In this document: positions 1-8,453 of the stretch, piece after piece
Layout: the number at the start of each line of letters is the position of its first letter
Numbering within the stretch: the first letter of the stretch is position 1
From: Lutibacter oceani
Lineage (GTDB): Bacteria > Bacteroidota > Bacteroidia > Flavobacteriales > Flavobacteriaceae
DNA: 64,000 nt
Assembly: GCF_003384935.1 (NCBI RefSeq)
Contig: NZ_QTTQ01000012.1
Span: 186,001-250,000 of the forward strand
Reading direction: 5' to 3'
Position numbers and translations under genes: made by a program
Notes under the pieces: model-generated
Seen by the model: the letters and a program-made list of their open reading frames with translations, nothing else
Told to the model about the DNA's origin: nothing
Databases searched by the model: none

Positions 1-93
1 TAAATTGATATATATCATATTAATATCTTAATTTTATAAAGCATTAGCCATTAATTGTATACCCCTTTTTTTTATCCTTAACTAATTTTTTAA

Positions 94-582
94 ATGAAAA
101 CATTAATTAATAATTTTATAAAGCAACTTAAAGAAATTCAAGACGGACAAATTTGGTTAAATGTTAGTTTTAAAAAAAAACTGGATTTATTAGACGAGAA
201 AGAAGTTTTTAAAAGGCCAATACCCAAATTACATAGTGTTGCAGAATTAATTTCACATTTAACTTTTTGGAGAAAAGAAGCAATTTTAAAAATTAAAACT
301 AAAAAAGGTTTACTAACTGATGAAAGTGAAGAAAATTGGTTAACTATTGAACAATTAAAAAAAATTGGCTGGAAAAAAATTCAAGCTGATTATAATAATA
401 GTTTAAGCGAAATAATTCTGCTACTTGAACAAAAAGATGACAGTTTTTTATATGAAACTTATTATGATAACGATTATAAAGATGATTATAAATATCTCTT
501 TTTAATTGAAGGAATGTTACATCATGACATTTATCATTTAGGACAAATTGGAATGTTAACAAAATTGTTATCAGTTAGATAG
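94..582 (+). CDS. DinB-like protein
   Basis: A 162-residue protein resembling the DinB/YfiT four-helix-bundle superfamily. The first helix-turn region carries a His-containing motif (ISHLTFWR, His about 55). The C-terminal helix carries HHDIYHLGQIGML (His 144 and His 148), the usual place of the family's metal triad. No signal peptide or membrane segment is visible, so it should be cytoplasmic. DinB-like proteins include thiol-dependent transferases and many members of unknown role; the substrate cannot be read from the sequence. It sits 31 bases upstream of the arylesterase-like gene on the same strand and may be co-transcribed with it. The family call is fairly sure, the function is not. 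Confidence 0.75.
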   Translation: MKTLINNFIKQLKEIQDGQIWLNVSFKKKLDLLDEKEVFKRPIPKLHSVAELISHLTFWRKEAILKIKTKKGLLTDESEENWLTIEQLKKIGWKKIQADYNNSLSEIILLLEQKDDSFLYETYYDNDYKDDYKYLFLIEGMLHHDIYHLGQIGMLTKLLSVR

Positions 583-613
583 TAATACCAACTAAAAACA
601 TCAAAATTGATTT

Positions 614-1660
614 ATGAAACCATTTAAAAGAATTGTTTTAATTCTTATTACGCTTATTTTAGTATTTGTTATAAATATTTTTGTTTCAACAGGATTTTTT
701 AAAACCATTGAAAATAAATTTGAAGGTGAAATTGTAAAAAAAATAAAGCTGCCAGGAGCTGAAGATATAACAGTTAGCACGCAAAATAATTTTGCATTAA
801 TTTCATCAACCAAACGAAGTAATTTTGGTTTAAATAAAGAAGATTCTGGTGGATTATTTTATATGGAATTAGAAAGTGGAGATTATAATATAACACCATT
901 AACTACTAATTTTTCAAAACCTTTTGCACCACATGGTATTTCAATGTTTAAAGTTGACAATACATATAAGGTAATGGCTGTTAATCATACAGCAAAAGGA
1001 CATTCATTTGAAGTTTTTAATTTAAACGATAAAATTTTAACCTTTCAAAAAACGATAGAAAATCCATTAATTATAAGTCCGAATGATGTTGTTTTAATAA
1101 ATGAAAACCAATTTTATTTCACCAATGATCACAAATACACAAAAGGCTTAGGAAGATTGTTTGAAGATTATATTGGTCTATCATTATCAAATATAATTTA
1201 CTTTGATGGTGAAAATTTTAAAGAAGTAGCTAGTGGAATAGCCTATGCAAATGGTATAAACTTTGATGCAAAACGCAACTTAATTTTTGTAGCGTCACCT
1301 AGAAAATTTTTGGTAAAAGTATATAAAAAGGCTAAAGATGGTTCATTAACTTTTATTGAAGATATTCCTTGTGGAACAGGCGTAGATAATATTGAATTAG
1401 ATACAGAAGGAAATCTTTGGATTGGAGCACATCCAAATTTATTAAGATTTGCATCCTATGCAAAAGGCAAAAAAGAAACTTCACCTTCGGAAATTATAAA
1501 AATTAACTATCGTGGTAAAAATAATTATACAATCAAACAACTGTTTTTAGATGATGGTAAATTAATGTCCGCATCAACAGTAGCAGCTCCTTTTAAAAAC
1601 TTAATTATAACTGGTAACGTAATGGATGCTAATTTTTTGATTCTAAAAAAAGAAAAATAA
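614..1660 (+). CDS. paraoxonase/arylesterase-like six-bladed propeller hydrolase
   Basis: A 348-residue protein that lines up along its length with the animal paraoxonase (PON) family of calcium-dependent lactonases/arylesterases. PON1 landmarks can be followed in order: the Ca-binding pair GAED (E50, D51), the PHGIS histidine (H107, like PON1 H115), VNH (H125, like H134), PND (N157, like N168), ANGIN (N213, like N224), VDN (D258, N259, like D269, N270) and the late AHPN histidine (H273, like H285). Residues 6-28 form one hydrophobic N-terminal segment with no clear cleavage site, so it is probably membrane-anchored and faces the periplasm. Expected activity is hydrolysis of lactones or aryl esters; the natural substrate is unknown. 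It may be co-transcribed with the DinB-like gene. Confidence 0.82.
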   Translation: MKPFKRIVLILITLILVFVINIFVSTGFFKTIENKFEGEIVKKIKLPGAEDITVSTQNNFALISSTKRSNFGLNKEDSGGLFYMELESGDYNITPLTTNFSKPFAPHGISMFKVDNTYKVMAVNHTAKGHSFEVFNLNDKILTFQKTIENPLIISPNDVVLINENQFYFTNDHKYTKGLGRLFEDYIGLSLSNIIYFDGENFKEVASGIAYANGINFDAKRNLIFVASPRKFLVKVYKKAKDGSLTFIEDIPCGTGVDNIELDTEGNLWIGAHPNLLRFASYAKGKKETSPSEIIKINYRGKNNYTIKQLFLDDGKLMSASTVAAPFKNLIITGNVMDANFLILKKEK

Positions 1661-1766
1661 CTGTACTAACCTTATTTAGAAAAATAACAGAATACCCCCT
1701 TTTTGGATGGTAAACCAATAAACCAAATTTATCCGCAGTTAGGTGTTTTAGTAAGCTATTGTTAAA

Positions 1767-3002
1767 TTAACTTCTTTTATTGGGCTTTAAAGAATAAAGT
1801 TTAAGTAATTGAGCCTCTTTTTTTACTCTTATTTTTAATGAAATAGCTGCTAAAACAAAATAAATTAGGGTTAAAATCCATAAATGATTCCATTCATTTA
1901 GTACTTCCAAAAAAGAAGCTTCCATTTGTGTTAACCTAACAAATCCGTTAATTCCAGGTGTTGAAGGAATTAGTTTTGAAATTAATTGGTAAAATTCTGA
2001 AAATCCTTCAACAGGAAACGACAAACCACTTAACATTAAAGATGGAATAGAAAGCAACACTAAAAAAACAATAGAATCTTCTCTTCTTTTGAATAATGAA
2101 CTAATTGTAATTCCTAAAAAAACTACAGAAAACACATACGGAATTATAAATACGTAAATTAAAAATAAAGAAGATCTAACTGGAATTGCAAATAAAGTAT
2201 AAACTATTCCAACCTGAATAGGAATAATTACCATAAAAATTGCAGTGTACAAACAAGCTTTTGCCAACAAAACAGGAATTGTTCCTCCTTTATGTAACAA
2301 CCTAGGAAAGTTTGTATGTGTAGTTATAGTTTCACGCCTCGATCCACTTAAAAGTCCGATTCCCATTAACAACACCAACTGCACAATTAAAGCGGTTAAC
2401 ATTGGTATCATATACGTTGCGTAACCAGATGTAGTATTGAATAAACTTGTAGAAATTGCTTGTATTGGAGTATAATTTTGTTGTGCTTGAGTTAACGAAA
2501 CTCCTTTCGCCATTTCTTTTTTGATAAAAATTCCCGCACTAAAATAACCGTTAATAGTAGAAACATCACCTAACACTCTTTTATAAAAAACCATATTAGC
2601 AGCATCTGAAAAAGTAGTAATTGCAGTTTGTTTACCGCTTCTAATATTTTTCTCAAAATTCTTTGGAATGATAACAATTCCCTCAACTTTTTTTGAATAA
2701 TAAGCTCTTTTTGCTTCTTGTAAATCTGTATAAGCCGTTATTGCTTTTGTGCCTTCTGTAGCATCTAACATTGCAATATAATCTCTACTCATTTTTGTAG
2801 CATCCTGATTTATAACAGCTACGGGCACTTCTTTAACTACTTGATTTGAATATATATACGTATAAACTACTAAAATAATTAGCGCTACTGAAAGAAAAGT
2901 GCTAAGAACTGCTTTATCCGATTTAATAGATTTCCATTCCGTTGAAAATGTATTCCAAAAAGAGATTTTTGCTTTATAATATAATTTAAATAAGTTCTTC
3001 AT
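1767..3002 (-). CDS. ABC-2 type exporter permease (second of pair)
   Basis: A 411-residue inner-membrane permease of the ABC2_membrane_3/YhgE-like type. It has one N-terminal membrane span (about residues 32-52), a periplasmic domain of about 150 residues, then a group of about five spans in the C-terminal half. It is the last gene of the operon TetR-TolC-HlyD-permease-permease and follows the first permease after 2 bases. The two permeases are similar in layout and probably heterodimerise. No nucleotide-binding protein is encoded in the operon, which is odd for an ABC-2 transporter. The substrate is unknown; such operons are usually called drug or lipid exporters. Confidence 0.85.
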   Translation of the reverse strand: MKNLFKLYYKAKISFWNTFSTEWKSIKSDKAVLSTFLSVALIILVVYTYIYSNQVVKEVPVAVINQDATKMSRDYIAMLDATEGTKAITAYTDLQEAKRAYYSKKVEGIVIIPKNFEKNIRSGKQTAITTFSDAANMVFYKRVLGDVSTINGYFSAGIFIKKEMAKGVSLTQAQQNYTPIQAISTSLFNTTSGYATYMIPMLTALIVQLVLLMGIGLLSGSRRETITTHTNFPRLLHKGGTIPVLLAKACLYTAIFMVIIPIQVGIVYTLFAIPVRSSLFLIYVFIIPYVFSVVFLGITISSLFKRREDSIVFLVLLSIPSLMLSGLSFPVEGFSEFYQLISKLIPSTPGINGFVRLTQMEASFLEVLNEWNHLWILTLIYFVLAAISLKIRVKKEAQLLKLYSLKPNKRS

Positions 3003-3004
3003 TA

Positions 3005-4183
3005 TTAAATGCTATGATTAAACACTCCTTTTGAAAACAATTTTTTTAATTTAAACCAACCCAATGAAATAGGAACAATACTTAAAATCACTAAAATAAT
3101 GATTGGTTTTAATGAATAAAATACTGGAAAACCTCTTTGAGATTGATCTAATAACAATTCAAAAAAATGCGTAAATGGAAAAATTTGACTTAACCACTGT
3201 AATATTGTTGGCATTCCGAAAATTGGGAAAGTTATTCCTGAAAATGATAAACTAACAGCCGCAAAACCAGCACCAATTGTTAGTGCTTCTCTAAAACTAT
3301 TACTAAAAGCTATAAAAAATAATGCGTATGATTGATTTGCTATAATTAACAACAATAAACCAACTAATACAGCAAATTTATTTCCAAAAAAAGGAAAATC
3401 TTGCCAAACATACATGCTAAAAAGCATAATAATTCCTACTAGTAAAAACCAAACAGTATATGGCAATACTTTACCTAAAATTATTGCAGATAGATTTCCA
3501 TCAGTAATATTTAATAATTTATTTCCCTTGCTGTATTTAAAATCTGCTCCAAAACAATAAATAGTAGTTAACATTACAAATATTTGGAAAAACATTGCCA
3601 AAAAACCTGTATTTAAATAGTATGAATAATTTGTATAAGGATTAGACAACACGCGATTATTAGAAACAATTGGTTGATAATTAACCATTGCTTGTTGTAT
3701 TGAAACTCCTTGCTTACGCTGTTTTTCAATAGTTACACCAGCTGAAATAGTTCCTATTACCTTTCTAAAAGCTTTATATTCTAATCCGCCAGGTAACAGT
3801 AAATTACTGTTGTATTGATTGATAACATGCACTTGTTTACCGCTTTTTAAATCGGCTTCAAAATTTTGTGGAATTGTAATTAAACCGTACACTTTTCCTA
3901 AACGAACTAATTCCTCACCTTTTTGCTGATTTAAAGGAAAAAAGCCTACCTCAATTTCTGGAGCAGCACTTAGCTGGGAAATAACATTTCTTGAAATTGC
4001 AGAATGATCTAAATCTACCACAGCAACGGGTAAATTACGAGCTACACCTTTACTTAAAAGCGTATTAAAAAACAATATTGAAACAAATGGTAGCACAATT
4101 GCAAAAATAAATACAGACTTGCTATTAAATAACAATGCTATTTCTCGTTTTGCAATTCGTAAAGATGGTTTCATTTTACTCAT
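3005..4183 (-). CDS. ABC-2 type exporter permease (first of pair)
   Basis: A 392-residue permease with the same plan as its downstream neighbour. It has an N-terminal span at about residues 23-43, a periplasmic domain containing the conserved LPVAVVDLDHSAISR-type segment of YhgE/YbhS/YbhR proteins, and about five C-terminal spans. The start overlaps the HlyD-family gene by 8 bases (ATGA-type coupling), so the two are probably translationally linked. Together with the adaptor and the TolC-like protein it would form an envelope-spanning exporter. The ATP-binding subunit must come from elsewhere, or the system is not ATP-driven. Confidence 0.85.
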   Translation of the reverse strand: MSKMKPSLRIAKREIALLFNSKSVFIFAIVLPFVSILFFNTLLSKGVARNLPVAVVDLDHSAISRNVISQLSAAPEIEVGFFPLNQQKGEELVRLGKVYGLITIPQNFEADLKSGKQVHVINQYNSNLLLPGGLEYKAFRKVIGTISAGVTIEKQRKQGVSIQQAMVNYQPIVSNNRVLSNPYTNYSYYLNTGFLAMFFQIFVMLTTIYCFGADFKYSKGNKLLNITDGNLSAIILGKVLPYTVWFLLVGIIMLFSMYVWQDFPFFGNKFAVLVGLLLLIIANQSYALFFIAFSNSFREALTIGAGFAAVSLSFSGITFPIFGMPTILQWLSQIFPFTHFFELLLDQSQRGFPVFYSLKPIIILVILSIVPISLGWFKLKKLFSKGVFNHSI

Positions 4184-5168
4184 TAAATTGAGAATAATCT
4201 ATTAAAATGCTCATCCCAGGTCGTAATTCAACTTCTTTAGAAACAGGAGCTGCTTTAATTTCAAAAGTTCTAACATCAAAACCTCCTGTTGCTTTGGTTG
4301 CGTTCCAGGTTGCATAATCACCTAAAGCAGCTACATAATAAATTTTAAATTTCACTTTTTTATGTTTCAATGCCGGAATTGTCGCTTCAAAAATCCCCTC
4401 TTTTTTAAAATTGAATAAACTTGTTTCTTTAATGTTTAAAATTGCATAACTATTTGCTAAGTCTACCAAATGAACAACTGGATAACCAGCTCCAATTAAT
4501 TCACCTTCTTCAGGTAAAAAATTAAGTATTTCGGCATCAATAGGAGAAATAATATTTCGTTCATTTTTATATCCTTCTAATTCATTTAAAGCGCCATTTG
4601 CTTGCTTTAGCAATGCTGTTGCAGCATCAATATCTTCGTTTCTAGCACCTTTCATTGCCATTTGGTACATACTTAATGCAGCTTCTTGATCTTTTAAAGC
4701 TACTTCCTTTTTTGCAAAAAATTCATCGCGTTGTTGCTCTGATATTACACCGTCTTTAAATAAATTCTCCATACGTATATAGGTTTTTATAAGCACATTT
4801 ACTGCTGCAGTTGCCTTTTCGTATACACTTTTTGCTGCTCTTATTTCTTCAACTCTTGCACCGTTTTCGACCTTACTTTTTTGTGCTTTTGCAGCATCTC
4901 TTAAAGCTAGTGCCTGTTGCTCCTTTGCCATAATTTCTGGACTAAATAGCGTTGCTAATAATTGTCCTTTTGTTACATGCTCACCTTCTTTTACTTCAAA
5001 AGAATTGATACGTGTTGGTATTTTTGCAGCTAAATATATTTCTTTAGCTTCAATTCTACCTTGTAAAACAACTGCTTTTGGCTTTGTTATAAACCAAACA
5101 CCTGTAAGCACTAAAATTGCTATAAATACAATGCTTATTAATGATTTTATAAATTTTGGATTTTTCAT
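4176..5168 (-). CDS. HlyD-family periplasmic adaptor (membrane fusion protein)
   Basis: A 330-residue membrane fusion protein. An N-terminal membrane anchor (about residues 9-28) is followed by the first half of a lipoyl/barrel-sandwich domain (VLQGRIEAKEIYLAAK and following), a long alpha-helical hairpin rich in Ala/Lys/Glu (about residues 80-200), then the second lipoyl half and beta-barrel. This resembles YbhG/EmrA-type adaptors that bridge an inner-membrane exporter to a TolC channel. It lies directly between the TolC-like gene (7 bases downstream of it) and the first permease (8-base overlap), so it is a component of the same exporter. Confidence 0.88.
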   Translation of the reverse strand: MKNPKFIKSLISIVFIAILVLTGVWFITKPKAVVLQGRIEAKEIYLAAKIPTRINSFEVKEGEHVTKGQLLATLFSPEIMAKEQQALALRDAAKAQKSKVENGARVEEIRAAKSVYEKATAAVNVLIKTYIRMENLFKDGVISEQQRDEFFAKKEVALKDQEAALSMYQMAMKGARNEDIDAATALLKQANGALNELEGYKNERNIISPIDAEILNFLPEEGELIGAGYPVVHLVDLANSYAILNIKETSLFNFKKEGIFEATIPALKHKKVKFKIYYVAALGDYATWNATKATGGFDVRTFEIKAAPVSKEVELRPGMSILIDYSQFNE

Positions 5169-5175
5169 TTTAATT

Positions 5176-6531
5176 TTAATTTTGATTTAAGAAAAATACT
5201 GTTTTACCAGTAAGTACCATTAACTCCCCATAAGTTATATTGTACTCGTATAAGGCTTTTATTTTATGAATTTTAATTTCTGATAATTTTAAAGTTGCAT
5301 CAATAACTTCTAATGAAGTTCCGGTTCCTTCTTCAAAAGCACGTGTACGCATAAATTTTAATTTATTAGCAAATGCTTCATCGGCATTTAAACTTTCGTA
5401 TTGTTCTAGTTCCTTTTGCATGGTATTGTATAGTTTTTCAGTATACGTTATTAAATTTAATCGTGCTTGTTTATCAATTTCTTCAACCTGAGATATTTTA
5501 TATTTTGATGCTTTTATTTTATGTTCTCTTTGAAAGCCATTAAACAATTCCCATTCAACACCTACACCTACAAACCATTTTGTATCTACCAATGATAAAT
5601 TTTCTTTTCCCAGAATGTATTTCCCCATCATACCTATTTTAGGAAAATATTCGCTATTCTCAACTTTTACACCTACTTCTGCTAATTCATGATTTTTTTG
5701 AATAGTTTTTAACTGATTGTTTTCAGTTAACATATCATCTTGAAATTCTTTTAATGGTTTTACAATTTTTGGTTCTTTAAATTTGGTTGAAACTCCTTCA
5801 ATAGAATTAATACCAATTAAATTTTTAACAGCTGTTGTTGCTAAAGCCACATCTTTTTTTGCAGCTAGTAATTCTCTATTAGCATTAGAGAGCGCTACCT
5901 TTGCATTTAGAGTTTCTACCTCAGGAATTAATCCATTTTCAAAAAGTTTAGCTGCTTGGTTGTTATGTAATAAAATTACATCAAACACTTCCTGTCTTAA
6001 TTTTACTGCTTCTTCCGCTAATTTTAATTTAAAAAAGTAGTTTATTAAATTTATAGTTAACTCATTTTCTTCAATTTGATGTTTTGTTTCCGTTAACTCC
6101 AATTTAATTTCTGAAGCTTTGTTTGCTGCATTAATTTTCCCTCCAGCAAAAATTGGCATAGATACATTTGCTGTTGCAAATCCTAAGTTCTTTTCTTGTA
6201 AAGTAAAATTCCAATCACCTAATACAACAGCAGGATCTGGAATACTTAATAAACCTCCAACCATATTACGTTGCGTGTTTAAGTCTACATCAATATTTTC
6301 ATCTAAATGCAAATAAGTTCCTGAAACACCAATTGTTGGTAACCGTAAGCCTCTGGTTGCTTTGTGTTCTTCTTCCATAGCTTTTACTTCAAAAGTTGAT
6401 GCTTTTGCTTCACCATTTTCAGATAACATTAAGTTATAAGCTTGTTTTAAAGTAAGTTCTTGTGCATATGTAAATGTGGTAAATAAACCTAAAAAGAAGA
6501 GTAATTTCAATTCTATTCTACTAAATTTCAT
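5176..6531 (-). CDS. TolC-family outer membrane efflux protein
   Basis: An outer-membrane channel of the TolC/OEP family. An N-terminal signal peptide (KLLFFLGLFTTFTYAQE, cleavage after Ala) precedes two repeated OEP-type regions rich in long amphipathic helices (AEEAVKLRQEVFDVI, KELEQYESLNADEAF). I chose the ATG at 6531 because it gives a normal signal peptide. An in-frame ATG at 6558, directly after the TetR stop codon, would add nine residues (460 in total) and cannot be excluded. It is the first structural gene of the exporter operon, directly after the regulator. Confidence 0.88.
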   Translation of the reverse strand: MKFSRIELKLLFFLGLFTTFTYAQELTLKQAYNLMLSENGEAKASTFEVKAMEEEHKATRGLRLPTIGVSGTYLHLDENIDVDLNTQRNMVGGLLSIPDPAVVLGDWNFTLQEKNLGFATANVSMPIFAGGKINAANKASEIKLELTETKHQIEENELTINLINYFFKLKLAEEAVKLRQEVFDVILLHNNQAAKLFENGLIPEVETLNAKVALSNANRELLAAKKDVALATTAVKNLIGINSIEGVSTKFKEPKIVKPLKEFQDDMLTENNQLKTIQKNHELAEVGVKVENSEYFPKIGMMGKYILGKENLSLVDTKWFVGVGVEWELFNGFQREHKIKASKYKISQVEEIDKQARLNLITYTEKLYNTMQKELEQYESLNADEAFANKLKFMRTRAFEEGTGTSLEVIDATLKLSEIKIHKIKALYEYNITYGELMVLTGKTVFFLNQN

Positions 6532-6558
6532 TAATTTATAATTTGTTATTATGTTCAT

Positions 6559-7143
6559 TTATTTTAAAATTTTCAAAATATTTTCTGTCAAACTTTTTAC
6601 GTCATTTATGGTAACCTCTTGTTCTCCAAAAATATTTTTTCGTGTAAAGTTTATATAATCTACGGCATACACCAAAATGTGATAATGCAATTGATACACT
6701 GTTGTATTTTGAGAAATTTCCCCTGATTTTACACCTATTTTTTTTATGCTTTCCATTAATTCAACACTTTTAAGTTTTATTTCATCAGACGCTAAAAAAT
6801 TTTCATTATGAAGTAGTTGATAAAAAAACTTTGAAGCAATTGGTTCATTCAAAAAATAAACGATTCTATTCTGTATAAATGACTCAATTAAAGGTTTAAC
6901 ACTTGATTGGTTGAGTGCTAATAAAAACTCCAATTCTTTGTATAATGAATTTACTTTTTCATAATACAATTCATTTATTAAATCTTGTTTTCCTGCATAT
7001 ATTCTGTATAAATACCCTCCGCTAACTTTTGCATTTTTTGCTATCATAGCTATTGTAGTTGCCTCAATTCCATTTTCAACAATTGTTTGCATTGTAGCTT
7101 CTTTAATTCTTGCAATTTTATGTTCATCAATCTTACGTGCCAT
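6559..7143 (-). CDS. TetR/AcrR-family transcriptional repressor
   Basis: A 194-residue TetR-family regulator with an N-terminal helix-turn-helix (about residues 22-52, IEATTIAMIAKNAKVSGGYL then YRIYAGKQDLINELY) and a helical ligand-binding C-terminal part without clear family signature. It is the first gene of the TolC-HlyD-permease-permease operon and very likely controls it. A 16-base palindrome at 7169-7184 touches its own -7 box, which fits autorepression. The inducing ligand is unknown and probably relates to the exported compound. Confidence 0.9.
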   Translation of the reverse strand: MARKIDEHKIARIKEATMQTIVENGIEATTIAMIAKNAKVSGGYLYRIYAGKQDLINELYYEKVNSLYKELEFLLALNQSSVKPLIESFIQNRIVYFLNEPIASKFFYQLLHNENFLASDEIKLKSVELMESIKKIGVKSGEISQNTTVYQLHYHILVYAVDYINFTRKNIFGEQEVTINDVKSLTENILKILK

Positions 7144-7161
7144 ATGTTATATTTTAGTTTG

Positions 7162-7184
7162 CAAATGTATGAATAAATATTCAT
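7162..7184 (-). promoter_or_regulatory. tetR promoter -7 box with overlapping TetR operator palindrome
   Basis: On the minus strand TACATTTG (7169-7162) matches the Bacteroidetes -7 consensus TAnnTTTG and is followed by CA; it lies 18 bases before the TetR start codon. A perfect inverted repeat ATGAATAAATATTCAT occupies 7169-7184 immediately upstream of this box, between the expected -33 and -7 elements. This is where a TetR dimer would block RNA polymerase. The operator assignment is an inference from symmetry and position. Confidence 0.62.
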
Positions 7185-7221
7185 TCATTTATTATTTTAA
7201 ATAAAAAATAACTAAAAATAA

Positions 7222-7251
7222 TTGCTGTGGAATAATAAATAAGTAATTTTA
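7222..7251 (+). promoter_or_regulatory. promoter of pentapeptide-repeat gene
   Basis: TTG at 7222-7224, a 19-base spacer and TAATTTTA at 7244-7251 fit the Bacteroidetes primary sigma promoter with one mismatch in the -7 box. The box ends only 4 bases before the ATG at 7256, which would give a leaderless or nearly leaderless mRNA. Confidence 0.5.
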
Positions 7252-7255
7252 TACA

Positions 7256-7828
7256 ATGAATTTACCTTATATTGAATCAAAAGAATTCACTGGAATTGAT
7301 TACAATTTAGAGGCTTTTACAAAAGCTGAATATGACAATTGTACATTTATAAATTGCAATTTTTCTAACTTAGATCTATCTAACTATCAGTTTGTTGAAT
7401 GTTCATTTATAGATTGTAATTTAAGCCTCTGTATTCTAAAAAATACCGGTTTAAAAGAATTACATTTTGAAAAATGCAAAATGGTAGGAATTAATTTTAA
7501 CGAAGTTGACCCTTTTTTACTTCAATTAAAATTTACCAATTGCCAGTTAAACTTAGCTTCATTTTATAAATTAAAACTGAAAAATAGTGTATTCAAAAAT
7601 TGTAGTTTAAATGAAACTGATTTTAATGAAACCGATTTAACAAATGCTTTATTTAACAACTGCGATTTTAAATTAGCAATTTTCGATAAAACTATTTTGG
7701 AAAAGGCCGATTTAAGTTCCTCTTTCCACTACGCTATTGATCCAGAAAAAAACAACATTAAAAAAGCAAAGTTTTCTAAAGAAGGTTTGGCTGGTTTATT
7801 AGAAAAACATCAACTTATAATAACCTAA
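7256..7828 (+). CDS. pentapeptide-repeat protein
   Basis: A 190-residue pentapeptide-repeat protein of Qnr/McbG-like size. Many A(D/N)LXX-type repeats are visible, with Phe/Leu at the central position and Asn, Cys or Asp before it (CTFINCNFSNLDLS, CSFIDCNLSLC, SVFKNCSLNETDFNETDLTN). They should form a right-handed quadrilateral beta-helix. Qnr relatives mimic DNA and protect gyrase from quinolones, but most pentapeptide proteins have unknown roles, so this is not evidence of resistance. No signal peptide is present. It is followed after 2 bases by a methyltransferase gene, probably in one transcript. Confidence 0.85.
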   Translation: MNLPYIESKEFTGIDYNLEAFTKAEYDNCTFINCNFSNLDLSNYQFVECSFIDCNLSLCILKNTGLKELHFEKCKMVGINFNEVDPFLLQLKFTNCQLNLASFYKLKLKNSVFKNCSLNETDFNETDLTNALFNNCDFKLAIFDKTILEKADLSSSFHYAIDPEKNNIKKAKFSKEGLAGLLEKHQLIIT

Positions 7829-7830
7829 AT

Positions 7831-8451
7831 ATGAGCACAACACATTTCAATCAAAAAGCAAAAGACTGGGATAAAGATCTTGAGAAAACAGCTAGAGCAA
7901 AACTTATTGCAGATGAAATGGTACAAATAATTAAACCAAATAAGGACTTAAATGCATTAGAATTTGGTTGTGGCACCGGTTTATTAAGTTTTGAGTTGCA
8001 AAATTATTTTAAAGAAATTACGTTGATTGATTATTCTGAAGGAATGATTAATGTGTTGAAAGAAAAAATTGAACAACAAAAAATAAAAAACTTCAAACCT
8101 TTATTAATTGACTTGATTAAAAATCCTTCAAAAATTGAAAAAACAGATGTAATTTATACGCTAATGACATTACATCATATTTATAATATTGAAGAAATAT
8201 CCTCCATTTTTTATTCGTTACTAAACAGAAATGGTTATTTATGTATTGCTGATTTAGTTGAAGAAGATGGCACATTTCACCCAAAAGAACAAAACTTTGA
8301 TGGTCACTTTGGATTCAACAAAAAAAATCTTGAAACAACACTCAAAAAATGTGGATTTAAAACAATATCTTATTCAACTCCATATATTATTGAAAAGAAA
8401 AACACATTAAAAAAATACCCTATATTTTTATTAATTGCACAAAAAAATTAG
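7831..8451 (+). CDS. class I SAM-dependent methyltransferase
   Basis: A 206-residue Rossmann-fold methyltransferase. Motif I is ALEFGCGTGLLSFEL (about residues 45-59), the acidic residue ending strand beta-2 is in ITLIDYSEGM, and the motif IV region is DVIYTLMTLHHI. It resembles UbiE/Methyltransf_11-type small-molecule methylases. The acceptor cannot be predicted. It is 2 bases downstream of the pentapeptide-repeat gene and convergent with the metallo-hydrolase gene; only 2 bases separate their stop codons and no terminator is visible there. Confidence 0.85.
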   Translation: MSTTHFNQKAKDWDKDLEKTARAKLIADEMVQIIKPNKDLNALEFGCGTGLLSFELQNYFKEITLIDYSEGMINVLKEKIEQQKIKNFKPLLIDLIKNPSKIEKTDVIYTLMTLHHIYNIEEISSIFYSLLNRNGYLCIADLVEEDGTFHPKEQNFDGHFGFNKKNLETTLKKCGFKTISYSTPYIIEKKNTLKKYPIFLLIAQKN

Positions 8452-8453
8452 TT

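Noticed and set aside
7256-7828. Qnr quinolone-resistance gene
   Set aside because: The protein is shorter than Qnr and shows only the general pentapeptide repeat; the family has many members with no resistance role.
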